A stretch of DNA of 64,000 bases from Zygnema cylindricum (lineage: Eukaryota; Streptophyta; Zygnematophyceae; Zygnematales; Zygnemataceae): NCBI GenBank assembly GCA_037447655.1, contig JBBHKE010002230.1:1-64000 (forward strand), written 5' to 3'. The notes below the pieces were generated by a model that was not told the DNA's origin, searched no databases, and worked only from the letters and a program-made list of their open reading frames with translations. The translations under genes were made by a program, and so were the position numbers. Shown here piece by piece: positions 1 to 10,739 of this stretch. Each line of letters starts with the position of its first letter. The stretch's first letter is position 1.

Positions 1-131
1 ACGCTAATATGTACGGAACCTCAATTAACGTCAAGGAAAAATTAAAATCACGTATGCTATTTTTGGAAAAAAATCAAAATTTTAAGAACCCAAATTAGTG
101 ACATTGACACTAATAACGATGCGCGGTGTAG
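1..131 (-). repeat. End fragment of the 1.6-kb dispersed repeat family
   Basis: This is the reverse complement of the left end of the repeats at 21525 and 24552, with few differences. It ends at a terminus reading TACACCGCGCATCG outward. That terminus is shared with a MITE family elsewhere in the window. The copy runs off the window edge, so its full extent is unknown. Confidence 0.7.
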
Positions 132-350
132 TTTATCGAGGACTCGGGTGTATCGGGTAATGTCTTGTAAAGAAGCTTTTATATGTGTTGGATTTAAGTG
201 GTACCACGTAAGTTAAATATTCTATATAAAAAATCGTCAAAGTTTCACAAGACCGACCAATTTCAATGTAAAATCTGTGCTCTCGTACTATATCACTGTA
301 CGAAATGCGTATTATGTCATGGTACCATGATGGTACCATTGAAACCCCCT
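130..350 (+). repeat. Diverged dispersed repeat (partner at 4755-5060)
   Basis: Shares scattered blocks with 4755-5060, including a CTCGGGT block and a GGTNCCACGTAAG block in the same order. Short open frames in both copies begin VPRK and then KKSS. This may be a remnant of a mobile-element coding region or only a shared repeat. I do not recognise a product. Confidence 0.35.
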
Positions 351-1238
351 TTATTTCGCAGACGCTCTGTGGTTTTTATTTTTTAACCCCTGCTTTTCCA
401 GCCTCGTCTTTTCGAAACGAAAACTCGAGCCGCGGGAAACCACGAAGTTGAAGGGAAGAAAAAGGAGCAGGGAGAAGACTTTCTGTGGATTTTGGTGGAT
501 TCGCGTCACTTTGTCAGAAGACACATGGCCTTTGCCTCGCGCGAAAAAAATGGTGTTACTATAGTCAATCATAGCACGAGTCTATATCACCCACGTGTAG
601 TGGTTATAAACATTCCGTGATGGTACTGTAGTCAATTACAGAGCCAGATGTACGATTGCTTCGCGGATGAAGTCCCAATATAATCGAACGGTCAATGTTT
701 TTGCCCAGATACTTGGAGAATCATGATCGGATCTTCTGAAAAGTTGTTTTTCAAAAAAACCAAAAAGGTAAAACATGGTACGGTGAAGTACGACTTTAGC
801 GACCTCACTTTTCGCCCGGATGGAACTCCACCAAGTCACTCAATCAAAACTTGAAGACTTTTTTTAATCACTACGGAATGACCGTACGAGTTATTGCAAC
901 AAGCATTACAGTTGGTTTCCCTGTTCACTGCAATGCCTTGGATCCAGAGTATCCTGGAGTGGATTTTGGAATTTTGTTTGCGCATTTTCCATGTTCCGGA
1001 AAATTCACTTCACTTCGATCCAAGTGAAAAGTGAAATGTCACCGTGGAAGAATCGTACTCAGATTTGATCTATAGTACTATTTAAAATTTCCGTGTACAG
1101 GGAACATGAGGCCGAAATAGAAACGAATATAATGTGAAAATAGCTCCCGCCATTTTTTATCATATAAGCTAGGAACTGATAATCGCATGCGTTTATTTAT
1201 GTTATGGGAACACTAATAACAATACAAAGCGGCAGTTA
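351..1238. other. No gene recognised
   Basis: Moderately AT-rich sequence. The only open frames are short, overlap on both strands and show no recognisable motif. No splice-consistent coding chain was found. Confidence 0.4.
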
Positions 1239-1246
1239 GTTGAAAC

Positions 1247-1702
1247 CATAGTTCAAAAGTAGGCGTTTCTATTGTAGGTCTTTTGTCGGCGCCTTTATCG
1301 TAAGTTGTGTTATGGGCTTTTCATGTGATCGTCTTAAGTCACTACTTTGATCAGCGACCGTCCGATCGTCCAAATCTGACGATACTCCTATCGTAAGTTG
1401 TGTTATAGGCTTTTCATGTGATCTTCTTAGATCGCTACTTCGATCAGCGACCGTCCGATCGTCCGAATCTGACGGTTTAAATAAAAGTCGCTCAAAACTC
1501 ACAGAAAAAGATTTTTTTGTCGGTTTTTTTTTCAATTTTAGACATGACGTTTAATTCTCTATCGATCCATGTGCAACTCAACCCTGTTACTATTTTATTT
1601 CATTTTGCGGCCAATACAATATGGGTCTTAAGGGTATATTGTATTTTTTTGCGTACAATAGGCATATTGTATGGGTGTACTTTCACCTACTTTTGAACTA
1701 TG
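1247..1702. mobile_element. hAT-type MITE, family C, copy 1
   Basis: Terminal inverted repeats read CATAGTTCAAAAGTAGG at the left and its complement at the right. A perfect 8-bp target duplication, GTTGAAAC, lies at 1239-1246 and 1703-1710. An 8-bp duplication and a CANNG terminus are typical of the hAT superfamily. The 456-bp element has no transposase, so it is non-autonomous. A second copy lies at 5069-5574 and a partial end at about 42240-42355. Confidence 0.85.
1297..1482. repeat. 93-bp tandem duplication inside the MITE
   Basis: A 93-bp block starting ATCGTAAGTTGTGTTA is repeated once with a few changes. The sister MITE at 5069-5574 has a single unit of the same block, so the duplication arose in this copy or its subfamily. 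The block contains the partly self-complementary motif GACCGTCCGATCGTCC. Confidence 0.75.
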
Positions 1703-2169
1703 GTTGAAACACCCTGCCGGGCCGACTTCTGCAACTGCGCGAAAAGTCAACCGGCCACTCCGTACAGAAGTCGTGTTTGAACGCGGCAGAGCGTCAACGT
1801 TTTGGACGGTTAAAACAACACGCAGCTGTACGACTATTGTACTTTCTTTACCCGATGACGTAAGCAATTGCGCCAATCAAACCCTGACGCATGCCAAGTT
1901 TAGAGTGAATACCGGAATTGAGCTTTCCCGGGTCTATTTTAACTTTTTACGGTTCATCGCATTTTGCTGTAACCCTAACTTTAGTTAATATTTTTTAGGG
2001 TTTCTTTTTGGATAAGTTTACGTACACGTCACCGCAATCGCACGAAAAAATGTACTTTTTTTTACAAATTCGTACATTTTTTCGGACAAAGATTGTGATT
2101 ACTGCGGCCGTACAGTATCGCCAGTTCTCCTATAACGATTCCGTATAAGCGCTCGTACAATTCCCCTAT

Positions 2170-2435
2170 CAAAGGACTTCAGGATATTTAGGGTTCCAGG
2201 GATTATTAGGGTTAGAGAGTCAATTTTTTAAGGATAATTCGAGTTTTTAGGGTTAAATTTTACGATTTTTATGGTTTCAGGGTTAGGATTTTAGGAGATT
2301 CAAACCTTTAGGGTTAAGCTGTATGGATTTTCAAGGTTTTAGGGTAAGATTTTAGGGTTCAGTTTAAAGGATATTTGGAGTTTCAAGATTAAGCTTTAAG
2401 AATATTTAGGGTTTTTTTAGGGTTAGGTTTTAGAA
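2170..2435 (+). repeat. Degenerate TTTAGGG-like interstitial repeats
   Basis: TTAGGGTT or TTTAGGG occurs about ten times, separated by T-rich variants such as GGGTTAGGATTTTAGG. This is the plant-type telomere heptamer in decayed form. It is not a true telomere because the units are irregular and unique sequence lies on both sides. Confidence 0.5.
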
Positions 2436-2871
2436 TGCCGTTATCGGTCAGGTCGCCAAGCTCCGGCAGTCGCCATGGCCACTGGCGACAAAAGTCGCGA
2501 AGCTTCCTTTTTGTCTTTGGAGCCATAGCGTTGACCATCCACTTCCACCTGGCGCTCTCCGGTTCGTTGTCAACAAGTCCTCTGCGAGGCTCCACGTGGA
2601 GTCTTTGGAGGACCGGGCCTCTCCTATTGGACGAATATCTCGTACAGAAGTCAGTAGCCGACAAAAGGTGTTTGAGGAGAGTGGATAACATCGAGTGGAG
2701 GGATAAGGAGAGAGTAGGGGGAGAGGGAGAGGGAGTGGGAGGAGGAGAGGGAATGTGAGAGGGAGAGGGAGAGGGAGGGCGAAAGCGAGAGGGAAAGGGA
2801 GAAAAAGAGGGGGAGAGTGTGAGAGAGAGGCAGTGAGCGAGGAATGCGAAAATTGTCGAGGTTAGCAACAC
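2389..2871 (-). CDS. Unassigned 160-aa open frame, doubtful
   Basis: An open minus-strand frame of 160 codons. Its first 60 residues are a translated purine/pyrimidine simple repeat (Ser-Pro-Leu rich, bases 2690-2835). The remaining 100 residues are non-repetitive, basic and contain WKWMVNAMAPKTKRKLRDF. I recognise no family. The plus strand is also open over the same bases, which weakens the case. It could be a gene fragment or chance. Confidence 0.15.
   Translation of the reverse strand: MLLTSTIFAFLAHCLSLTLSPSFSPFPSRFRPPSPSPSHIPSPPPTPSPSPPTLSLSLHSMLSTLLKHLLSATDFCTRYSSNRRGPVLQRLHVEPRRGLVDNEPESARWKWMVNAMAPKTKRKLRDFCRQWPWRLPELGDLTDNGILKPNPKKTLNILKA
2695..2835. repeat. GGGAGA-type purine repeat
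   Basis: A run of GAGGGA/GAGAGG hexamers on the plus strand. The same simple repeat appears in the opposite orientation at 15835, 22570 and 25600. Confidence 0.8.
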
Positions 2872-3760
2872 TTTAAAAAGGGTGATCTTTTGGAAAAATG
2901 ATTTTCAAAAGTTCATCTAATCAACTTTCTATTCAAAGAGATGTTTCACAAAAGGTAAATTTCAAAATGACAAAAAAAGAGGTGATCAAATTGTGAAATG
3001 AAACGGAAAAAAAAATGAAACAATTGGTTTTTACCCAAGGATACAACTTTCCATCCAATCTAGACAACTCGATAAAACATGATATGATTAGTTATTTCTT
3101 TTCTCATAAATTTTTGTGTTCATAAGATGCAACTTTTCCATAATTGCCTTGAATTCCAAATCTTTAAATCAAATTTTGCGGTAAATTTGCACTAATTAGT
3201 TTCAACTATATGTGACCTATTGAAAATGTGTACTCTAATTTTTTTGCATAATAGATTTTATATTTTTACTTTTTTCTTTCCACAATTTCCTCAAAAATAT
3301 CATTTAATAACTTTTTAATGTCCTGAATCAAATTTTTCATAGAAGATACCGTAATTATCCAATTTGTTAATCTTGAATTAGCAAATCCATAGTTTGAACA
3401 AAATCACTTTCTTTTTCTTTGTTCTGATTTAGTAAAATTTCTTACAAAGTACATTCTAACATTTTTTTTTTATCAAGCGCCAAAGATTAAATAATCAACG
3501 AATAAATTTAAATGCTGTTACAATATTCACATCTCCATTTAAACAATGTTCGCAAATGTTTAATTTTAAAAAACGTCAATTCCAATTCCTTTAAATTAAT
3601 TGAAAACCGTACGCCGTCTTAAAAAACTACGGAATGTATCTCCCAACCAATAACATTAGAACTTCACACGTGTAAAGTTACACTTAATACCTGAATCCAG
3701 GTTTGACTCGATTACGACAAACTCTTTTTTTTTTAGCCATCCAAAATGTACACGTGGCAT
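2872..3760. other. AT-rich stretch without recognised genes
   Basis: Strongly AT-rich with many A and T runs. No open frame with gene-like content was found on either strand. Confidence 0.5.
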
Positions 3761-3939
3761 CATCTGGGGCCTTGTGACCATGAGAGGGAGAAGACATTGT
3801 TCCATTGGAGGCCATGAGAGCCTCACCATCCGTACAATCTCCAGCCATGGCAGCCAGTCCTTGCTGAACTCAAAAATTTCAATTTCAAAAACGACAAATT
3901 ACTCAAATTACAAAATCGGCAATAAAGTACAGCACTGTC

Positions 3940-3986
3940 TCAGCAGGTGTACGGCCACATAGAATAGTGTGTACGACACCTGCTGA
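3940..3986. repeat. Short foldback hairpin
   Basis: TCAGCAGGTGT is followed 25 bases later by its exact complement ACACCTGCTGA. Together they make an 11-bp stem with a 25-base loop. Function unknown. Confidence 0.7.
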
Positions 3987-4046
3987 ACAAAACGTGCGAA
4001 AATCAGTCCTAGGTCACAGCACACCATAAAACGTGCGGAAATCTCC

Positions 4047-4065
4047 AATACCGTAATACGGTATT
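4047..4065. repeat. Perfect 19-bp palindrome
   Basis: AATACCGTA and TACGGTATT surround a single central base. It lies about 60 bp from the hairpin at 3940. No transcript context is visible. Confidence 0.75.
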
Positions 4066-4407
4066 TTTTTCGTGCAGCAGTGCAGTTCGACTACGATCCA
4101 GTAAACTGGAGTATCGGACGAATTTTTACATCTTCAGAAATGCTCGCACGATTTGCGGACTCTGCACTGTATTACAGTCAGAGGTCGCAAACGGTCAACC
4201 GAAACCGTGACCGAACCGACCGCCCGCGTCGGATCCGGAACGGATTCGGTTGCCAAATTTGGGGGGCCGGGCGGATTCGGGCGGTTGACTCACAAAAAAA
4301 ACAAATCGGTTACGATCGGGTAAGCAAAAAACGAAAAAAAATGGAAATTGTGTACTGTCCATACAATCCAACCTTATTGTACTTTGTACTCTTGTTATCG
4401 TGGAAGG

Positions 4408-5762
4408 TAGTGTTGGGTATCGGGTAAATTCATATCGCGATAATCTCGATATTCGATATATTGAATATCGATCGAGCAGAATCCTCGATATATCGTACCG
4501 AGACCAACATAAATTATCGCGATATATATCGCGATATATAGTATTTTTTAAATTTTATTTTTTTATTTTTTTATATAATATGTTATTTTAGCGAAAAAGT
4601 CAAATTGTCTATACGCCACGTACGCCGTGATTTTCGTTCCGTGACTTAAATGTAGACGCCGAAAAATGTAACCGACAAAAAAGTACTAATTCTGAAATTG
4701 TAATGATTAATTATTTGGAGTATGGTTACACGAGGAGGTCTTTGTAATAGTACAGACAGCAAAATTTATGTATTACAGAGGCCTCGGGTACATCGCGTAT
4801 CTTTTGTCAAAAAGTTTTACGTACGTGTTCTGATATGAGTGGTTCCACGTAAGATGATTACCAAATCTAAAAAATCATCGAATATCTGGAAACCGACCTT
4901 TTTCGTCTGGAAAATCGTACCTGCATATGACGTACGTGTACTTCACAAGTGTACCTCCTCAATGTACCTCAGCGATCTCCTTCACTCTGCTGACTTTCTG
5001 GAAAAAACCGTATTTCTTTCCGGCAAAGATTTTACAATCACTTTGTCCGAAGTCATGAGACTTTGAAACATAGTTCAAAAGTAGGCGTTTTTATGGTAGG
5101 CCTTTGGTAGGCGCACAAAACTTAGCACAAAACTCGCGCAGAGTAGGCATACTGTATGTGTGTGCGTTTGTGCACACTTCTGTACGAACGTACGAATCTG
5201 ACGTATGATCATAGTACAGCGCACGCCGCTGGACGAAATTTCAGCGAACTGACACAGCGTAGGATGAGTTGTGTTACGGGCTTTTCATGTGATCTTCTTA
5301 CATCGCTACTTTGATCAGCGACCGTCCGATCGTCCGAATCTGACGGCTTATATAAAAAATACCTCAAAACTCACAGATTTTTTTTTTTTTGTCCGAATGT
5401 TTTTCAAAATTTAGACATGACGTTTAATTCTCTATCGATCGATGTGCAACTCAACCCTGTTACTATTTTTTTTCATTTTGCGACCAATACAATATGGGTC
5501 TTAAGGCCATATTGTATGTTTTGCATACAATAGGCATATTGTATGGGCCTACTTTCACCTACTTTTGAACTATGCTTTGAAAACCTGTGGGGTTTTTTTT
5601 TTTTTTTTTTTTTTTTAGCTTCGATATGTTGACGATACGATATATTGGGGATATATCGCGATAATTTGAAACTCGATATATCGAAGCGATATATTGATTA
5701 TCGGGTACCTGAAATTTGATATATATCGAATATCGGCAAACGGTCCTCGATACCCAACACTA
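4408..5762. mobile_element. hAT-type MITE, family B, copy 1 (inside A)
   Basis: Inverted termini TAGTGTTGGGTATCG and complement. Perfect 8-bp target duplication GTGGAAGG at 4400-4407 and 5763-5770. The interior near both ends is full of CGATAT steps (self-complementary ATATCG runs). It is longer than copy 2 (377 bp) because of extra sequence at about 4590-5600, including another MITE at 5069-5574. Confidence 0.88.
5069..5574. mobile_element. hAT-type MITE, family C, copy 2 (inside B)
   Basis: Inverted termini CATAGTTCAAAAGTAGG and complement. Perfect 8-bp target duplication CTTTGAAA at 5061-5068 and 5575-5582. The interior matches 1247-1702 but has one copy of the 93-bp block. Confidence 0.88.
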
Positions 5763-6002
5763 GTGGAAGGTATACGGGCGATGTACCACTAATTTTGTAC
5801 TTATTCGGGTACGGGCGGGTACGGGTAGTCGAGAGAAATAGAGTTTCGGTTAACTTTTATTTTCGTGAAAGCGTTTCGGGTAACGGTTAACAATTTAGGA
5901 GCGTGACATAACCCGGTCGGGCGTCAGGTACTCTAGATTTTGAAAAAAAAAAACGGTCGGTTTCGGTTATCTAAAATTTTAACTTTTGCGACCTCTGATT
6001 AC

Positions 6003-6379
6003 TATTGTTGGGTATCGGGTAAATTCATATCGCGATAATTGCGATATTCGATATATCGAATATCGATCGAGCAGATTCCTCGATATATCGTACCGGGACC
6101 AACATAAATTATCGCGATATATATCGCAAAAAAATGGGTGTCCGTACAGCCATAGTACGGAAAATCGTACGGAAAATAGAACGGAAAATTACCCCCCCCC
6201 CCCAACTGAGCGGGGGGGGGGGGGGGGGGGGGTTTGAAAAAAAATTGGAAATTTCATTTTTTTTATGGCTCGATATATCGGCAATACGATATATCGGCGA
6301 TATATCGCCAATATATCGCGATGATTTGGTTTTCGATATATATCGAATATCGGCAAAGGGTCCTCGATACCCAACACTA
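6003..6379. mobile_element. hAT-type MITE, family B, copy 2
   Basis: Left end TATTGTTGGGTATCG (one change from copy 1) and right end CGATACCCAACACTA. Perfect 8-bp target duplication CTGATTAC at 5995-6002 and 6380-6387. The insertion site is the right edge of element A. A run of 12 C (6192-6203) and 21 G (6212-6232) separated by eight bases sits near the centre and can fold on itself. Confidence 0.88.
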
Positions 6380-6386
6380 CTGATTA

Positions 6387-6627
6387 CAGTACAGTACACA
6401 GTGTATCGCTATTAGTGTTAATATTTTTTTTCTCCACTTAAAACATATTTTCTCCGTACACACTTGTCAGATTTTCAGTTTGAGACTGCCAATTGGAAGC
6501 TGAAAATCTTACCTTTCAATCGTAACCGTCAGATTAGCAGTCCGACAAGTGTGTACGGAGAAAAGATGTTTTAAGAGACAAAAATTACCAACACTAATAG
6601 CGATACACGGTGTACTGTACTGTACTG
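6387..6627. mobile_element. MITE with about 80-bp inverted repeats
   Basis: The left end CAGTACAGTACACAGTGTAT and the right end fold over about 80 bp with few mismatches. The core includes TTTTCTCCGTACACACTTGTC-like arms. The terminus continues as CGCTATTAGTGTT, a motif shared with TA-flanked MITEs at 13950 and 19084. The exact ends are unsure because CAGTA is itself repeated. It ends about 220 bp before the start codon of the gene at 6850. Confidence 0.7.
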
Positions 6628-6849
6628 AAACCTTGCGTTTTTTCGCACGCGCGGCTGTACTTTTGAATAAAGGTACAAATGTACAATACCTTACGTAATG
6701 CAGCGTATCGCTGTATCGGTCACAGAAACGATACTGTTCTGAACTGCACAAAGCAAAACCGCAGAACTCAGATGCAAATTCTTTAGGGTTATTTTAGGTT
6801 TTTTTCTCTGTCTCCCTCTCTTTGTACCTCTCTCTACATCACTCCTTCC
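6628..6849 (+). promoter_or_regulatory. Proximal promoter and leader of the plastid-protein gene
   Basis: Lies between a MITE and the start codon. The last 45 bases are a CT-rich leader (CTCTGTCTCCCTCTC and similar), common in plant 5' leaders. I see no convincing TATA box at normal spacing; GAATAAAGG near 6667 is the nearest candidate. The transcription start is unknown. Confidence 0.35.
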
Positions 6850-9525
6850 ATGGCCCTCCGTTTTCTTCTCCCTCTCTCTCCTCCAGTGCCTCTTTCTCAT
6901 TCCAAGTCATCTTTACCTTCCTCTCACGTTTTCCTAAAAAGTTCCTTTCCCTGTTCGATTTCTCAGGTCGCTGTTTTTAGCAGCTCTTTGAGCGGGACAC
7001 GTGTCTCCTGCTCGTCTCATAAACCTTTATGTGAATATAAGTGCGGAAGTTCGCTATGTATTGCGGACGTCAGCAAGCGATTGACGTTCAGATCTGCTGA
7101 CGTCAGCAATCAAGTGATTCAGAAATTCCGACCGTCTGATTCAGGAAGGAAATTGAGAACTCGAGTGAAGCTGAATGCTTCTGAAGTAGAAAACACTCCG
7201 GTCGTCGATTCTAAATTTGATATTAGGCGTCTGGAAGCTTACACAGAGAAAGTAAGCTGCAGATAATTGTGACTTTTTTGACTTTTTTGACTTTTTTGCT
7301 TTTTTGACTTTTTGACTTTTTGGTTTTTGAATTTTTATTTTTATTGGTTCTTTTGATTTTTTACCCTTTTGACCTTTTCACTTTTCGCTTATTGACGTTT
7401 TGGCTTAGTGAGTTAACAGCTTCTTAACTTAAGACAAACCAGTGACAGTGTAATGTCTTTCATTTCAAGCTTCTTTGAGTTAAGGAATACATTTATTATT
7501 TTATGTTTACTATTCTATTCTCAGCTAGAGAATAAAATAACACCGCCTTGGAGGTTATTCATATTCAGTGGTTATCCTTTTACCACAATTAGTTTGAATT
7601 TTAAAGAGTGTCAATTCAAAAATGGTCTGAAGTAGTCTGGCTCACTCTTATGCCTTCGCTGATGTCAAATCTCACTGAGTCACCGGTCACTCATAAAGGT
7701 GAAGGTCAGCTATTTTTTTTTTCTTATATTAATATTTGTATTGAAACCATAAATTCCATAACATGATATAATACTCTTTATCGAATGCACGCAAGATCGT
7801 TGAACTCACCAAAGCTCGGATGCAACATGTTAATAGTGCTATTATTATTTTGTTGAAATTTTAGTAATTCTGTGTACCTTCAGGTACAAAAGGAGGTGTT
7901 GTTGGTCCATGCTGAGGTGGAGGGAGAGGAGGACGAAGTTCTTATCTTCAAGGTATGAATTTCTTTTAATTTTCTTTCCTAATCCTTTTTGAATGTGTAT
8001 GAGTTGATGAGATTGGATTCGATACACTGAGTTTTAAATTTGCTACATTATCTCATTCCAATTGAATATGAATTTTCAATTTATGAGTATAGCATTTCGA
8101 TTGGATATGAAACAACTGCTCGGTTGAATTCAAGTCACATCTGTATTTTCTGGATCTGAATTGATTAAACTCTAAAATCTTTGAACTTTTATGGTCTTTA
8201 TAATATTAAATGATGTTAACTGGATTTTCTAGAACCAAGTTCTGTAAGCTTCAATCCTTATAAGCTGGATGGTGTTTGTCTGAATAATTGTATCTGTGGA
8301 TCAATTTTGCATCAATTTATCATCTTTTTACGGTTTGAATTTCTTTATAATTCACTTGATTCTGTTGAAACTGAATTGGTGTTAAATAGTGCATAAATTT
8401 GTTTTTTTTTATAAATCAAAATTATCAATGTGACATCTACCTTTAAAATCTGGACATCAAGCGTTTAAGGTTGACCCACAATGCAATTTCAGATTGACTG
8501 GAATATCTTATTGGCTTTTCCTTTTTGTTTTCTTTTCTATAATTTTATTGCACTATTCTGACAGTTTTTTTTTATTTAAAAATCTTGGATTGAACATTTC
8601 TAAACCATACTAACTTAAACAGCATTTTCACTCAGCCTTTTCCAAATAGTCAAAATCATTCCAATGTCATCACTTCTTCTCTGGTTCTTTAGTGGTACTT
8701 TTTGCATTTTTGTATCTTAACAATCTTTTGTCAACTTATTTTCAGTTTAACTTTTATGATGCGGCATCTGGGAACCTTTTCTGGCAAATGGGATTGTAAT
8801 TTATTTTGCGATCATATGGAACTTGAGTGTGGGAACAGTTATGGGTGACCAACATAACACGATATTATTCAATGAATTGGAACACAATTCGAAATTGTAT
8901 GAAGTTTTTAGCTACATTCCGAAATTACCCATTCGGCACTTCAATTGTCACATAATGTGGGCATCTCTTTGATGATATTCCATACAAAAACTATTGTAAA
9001 CAACTATATATTTCCTTTCAATGAACACAAATAGTTACATTGTTTATCTAGTCTAAGTTTGAAGTGCGTTTCTTAACGGTTCAACGATTTGAATCCGAAG
9101 CGCTTAAATAGTACAATATATCCATAATATAATATGGATAAGTCCATATCCATGATATAATATGGATAAGAACATATTCATATTCATATCCATATAACAA
9201 CAACAACAACAAAAACAACAAAAACAGCAACAACATAACAACACATAACAACATATGACAACAAACAATAACATATTCAAAACAACATATTCATATCCAT
9301 TATGTGGTTAACAATGTATGTCTCATAACATGGTTCCAGGGCTATTCATCTTCAATCATGAGGCCCACAGCTACTGATCCAGCAGAACCTGTCCTTCCAA
9401 AAGATACAAAAATAGTGTCTATTGATCGAATTCGAGCTCCGTACAATCCATCTAATGTGCAATACCTGGTCGAAGGTGTAAAATGGGATGAGTTTTTGGG
9501 GATACTTCAGTCTAAGGGCCTGTAG
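6850..9525 (+). CDS. Predicted chloroplast protein, three exons (DUF7734-like)
   Basis: Exons are 6850-7251, 7884-7952 and 9340-9525. All joins are phase 0 with clean GT-AG borders (AAA|GTAAGC, TTCAG|GTAC, AAG|GTATGA, CCAG|GGC), giving 218 residues. Residues 1 to about 60 are rich in Ser, Leu and Phe with almost no acidic residues, as expected for a plastid transit peptide. The conserved part is the C-terminal 85 residues, with EEDEVLIFKGYSSS and SIDRIRAPYNP. From memory this resembles an uncharacterised plant plastid family (DUF7734); that match is unverified and the biochemical role is unknown. The start is the first ATG, context TTCCATGGCC. Intron 2 holds low-complexity sequence and a piece of a dispersed repeat. 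No stop or frameshift is visible, so this is the best candidate for a working gene in the window. Confidence 0.85.
7262..7335 (+). repeat. TGACTTTTTT repeat in intron 1
   Basis: Several imperfect copies of TGACTTTTTT directly after the first donor site. Simple-sequence expansion within the intron. Confidence 0.75.
8583..8870 (+). repeat. Dispersed repeat piece in intron 2
   Basis: Matches 18559-18860 at roughly three quarters identity by eye, starting CTTGGATTGAACATTT and including CTCTGGTTCTTTAGTGGTA. Either a mobile-element fragment in the intron or the trace of a duplicated intron. Confidence 0.6.
9170..9300 (+). repeat. AACAACA-rich low-complexity tract in intron 2
   Basis: CATATTCATATCCATA repeats followed by AACAAC/AACATA units, about 40 bp before the exon 3 acceptor. 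Confidence 0.75.
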
Positions 9526-9940
9526 ACTAAACATGAAAAAAAAGGTAAAAAAAAATTGTTAAAAAGGTTGAGAATTTAGCAAATTGAGTCAAGCTCTTCT
9601 TGTTCGTGCAGTTCCTATTTTAGAGTGTTTACTTGTTTATAATTCAGGTTTATTTTAATCGGTTTTAGGTTTTGAAGTATACCAGTAGCTTATCACAGTT
9701 CCTCCTTTGTTTGCTTACCAATTAAGGGAAAATTGAAGGCGTTTATGTGTAATTGCCCTTTGTTTAAGTTTTAGTTTGAGGAAATAAATGATAAAAGAAT
9801 GAAAAAGGTTATAAATCAAGTTTTGAAGCTGTATAGTAAGTTAAATGCTCTTTTAGGTCGAGGCTATGGAGCTCCTTAGAGACATTGTAGTGGTTTGGAT
9901 TGCATAGCCTTTTGAAAATATATTTTGCTGGAAAAAAAAA
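9526..9940 (+). terminator. Probable 3' untranslated region
   Basis: Downstream of the stop codon at 9523-9525. An AATAAA motif occurs at 9783-9788 in an AT-rich context and is a plausible polyadenylation signal. The cleavage site is not determined. Confidence 0.4.
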
Positions 9941-9974
9941 TAAAAAAAATATTGTTTTTCGGCCCTCGTTTGGC

Positions 9975-10090
9975 ACCTGCTTTCTTCATTCTATTTTGGT
10001 TTGTTTTATTCCGTTTCGCTTCGTTCCGTTCCATTTTATTTCGTTTCGTTGTTTCGTTTTGTTTCAATTTGTTTCGTTGTGCTATCTATT
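9975..10090 (+). repeat. TTCGTTTCG-type pentamer repeat
   Basis: Degenerate TTCGT/TTCCG units on the plus strand. Open frames across it are by-products of the repeat. Confidence 0.7.
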
Positions 10091-10720
10091 GGTTTTGTTT
10101 TCATGTGTTTTACCCTCTTTTGCTCTGTTCTTTTGTATTTTTTTAATAAATGGTGTTTCAATGTGGTTTATTAGAGTGGTGCTCAAAGAACCCTAAAAAT
10201 CCCTAAAAAAACCTTAACTGCAACAATGTAGAATAGCAACATTGACATTGTAATACAATAAGAGGTCGAAACAGGTCATTGGTCACTATGATCTCCCAAT
10301 GAGACGAATTAAATGACCACTGTTTGGAACGTTTTTGTGTGTTCCAATCTTTTTAAATTGTTTCAAATAAAGTTTATTGTTCCTTTGTTTGAAGGTCCAC
10401 TTATTTGTGCAATTTCGATGAACTTAAAAAGTACGATGTGATCGTGATCCATCTTGGAATAATCTTTGCTAAACAGTGTAAAGGTTAATATTTTCATGAA
10501 ACTCGGTGTCGGCACTTTTCTGGCCCCTAAACATAAAATAGTGTTAATAACAACTTATTTTTCTTCTTAACGCTAATTTGAATAGCTGTTTACGATTGTC
10601 CTCCCAAATCGCCGTAAGCAAATATGTACACGTGCATTCATGTTACGACTTGGGCGTCCACCGTTGGATGAACTTGGAAAGGAATCGACGGTCCCGTTTT
10701 TCAGTTTTAGACCATCGCGT
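10091..10720. other. No gene recognised
   Basis: AT-rich sequence with no supported open frame, RNA gene or repeat pair. Confidence 0.4.
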
Positions 10721-10739
10721 TTGTTAATAAAGTCGGTGT

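Larger units (their letters stand above)
4179..5997. mobile_element. hAT-type element A (outer member of nest)
   Basis: Left terminus CAGAGGTCGCAAA at 4179 and its complement ending at 5997. CAGNG termini are typical of hAT. The 8-bp target duplication ATTACAGT lies at 4171-4178. On the right it begins at 5998-6002 and is interrupted by a later insertion; the complete copy reads at 6383-6390. Without the inner insertions the element is about 456 bp, and no transposase is seen. Confidence 0.8.

Noticed and set aside
2170-2435. A true telomere
   Set aside because: Irregular degenerate units with ordinary sequence on both sides.
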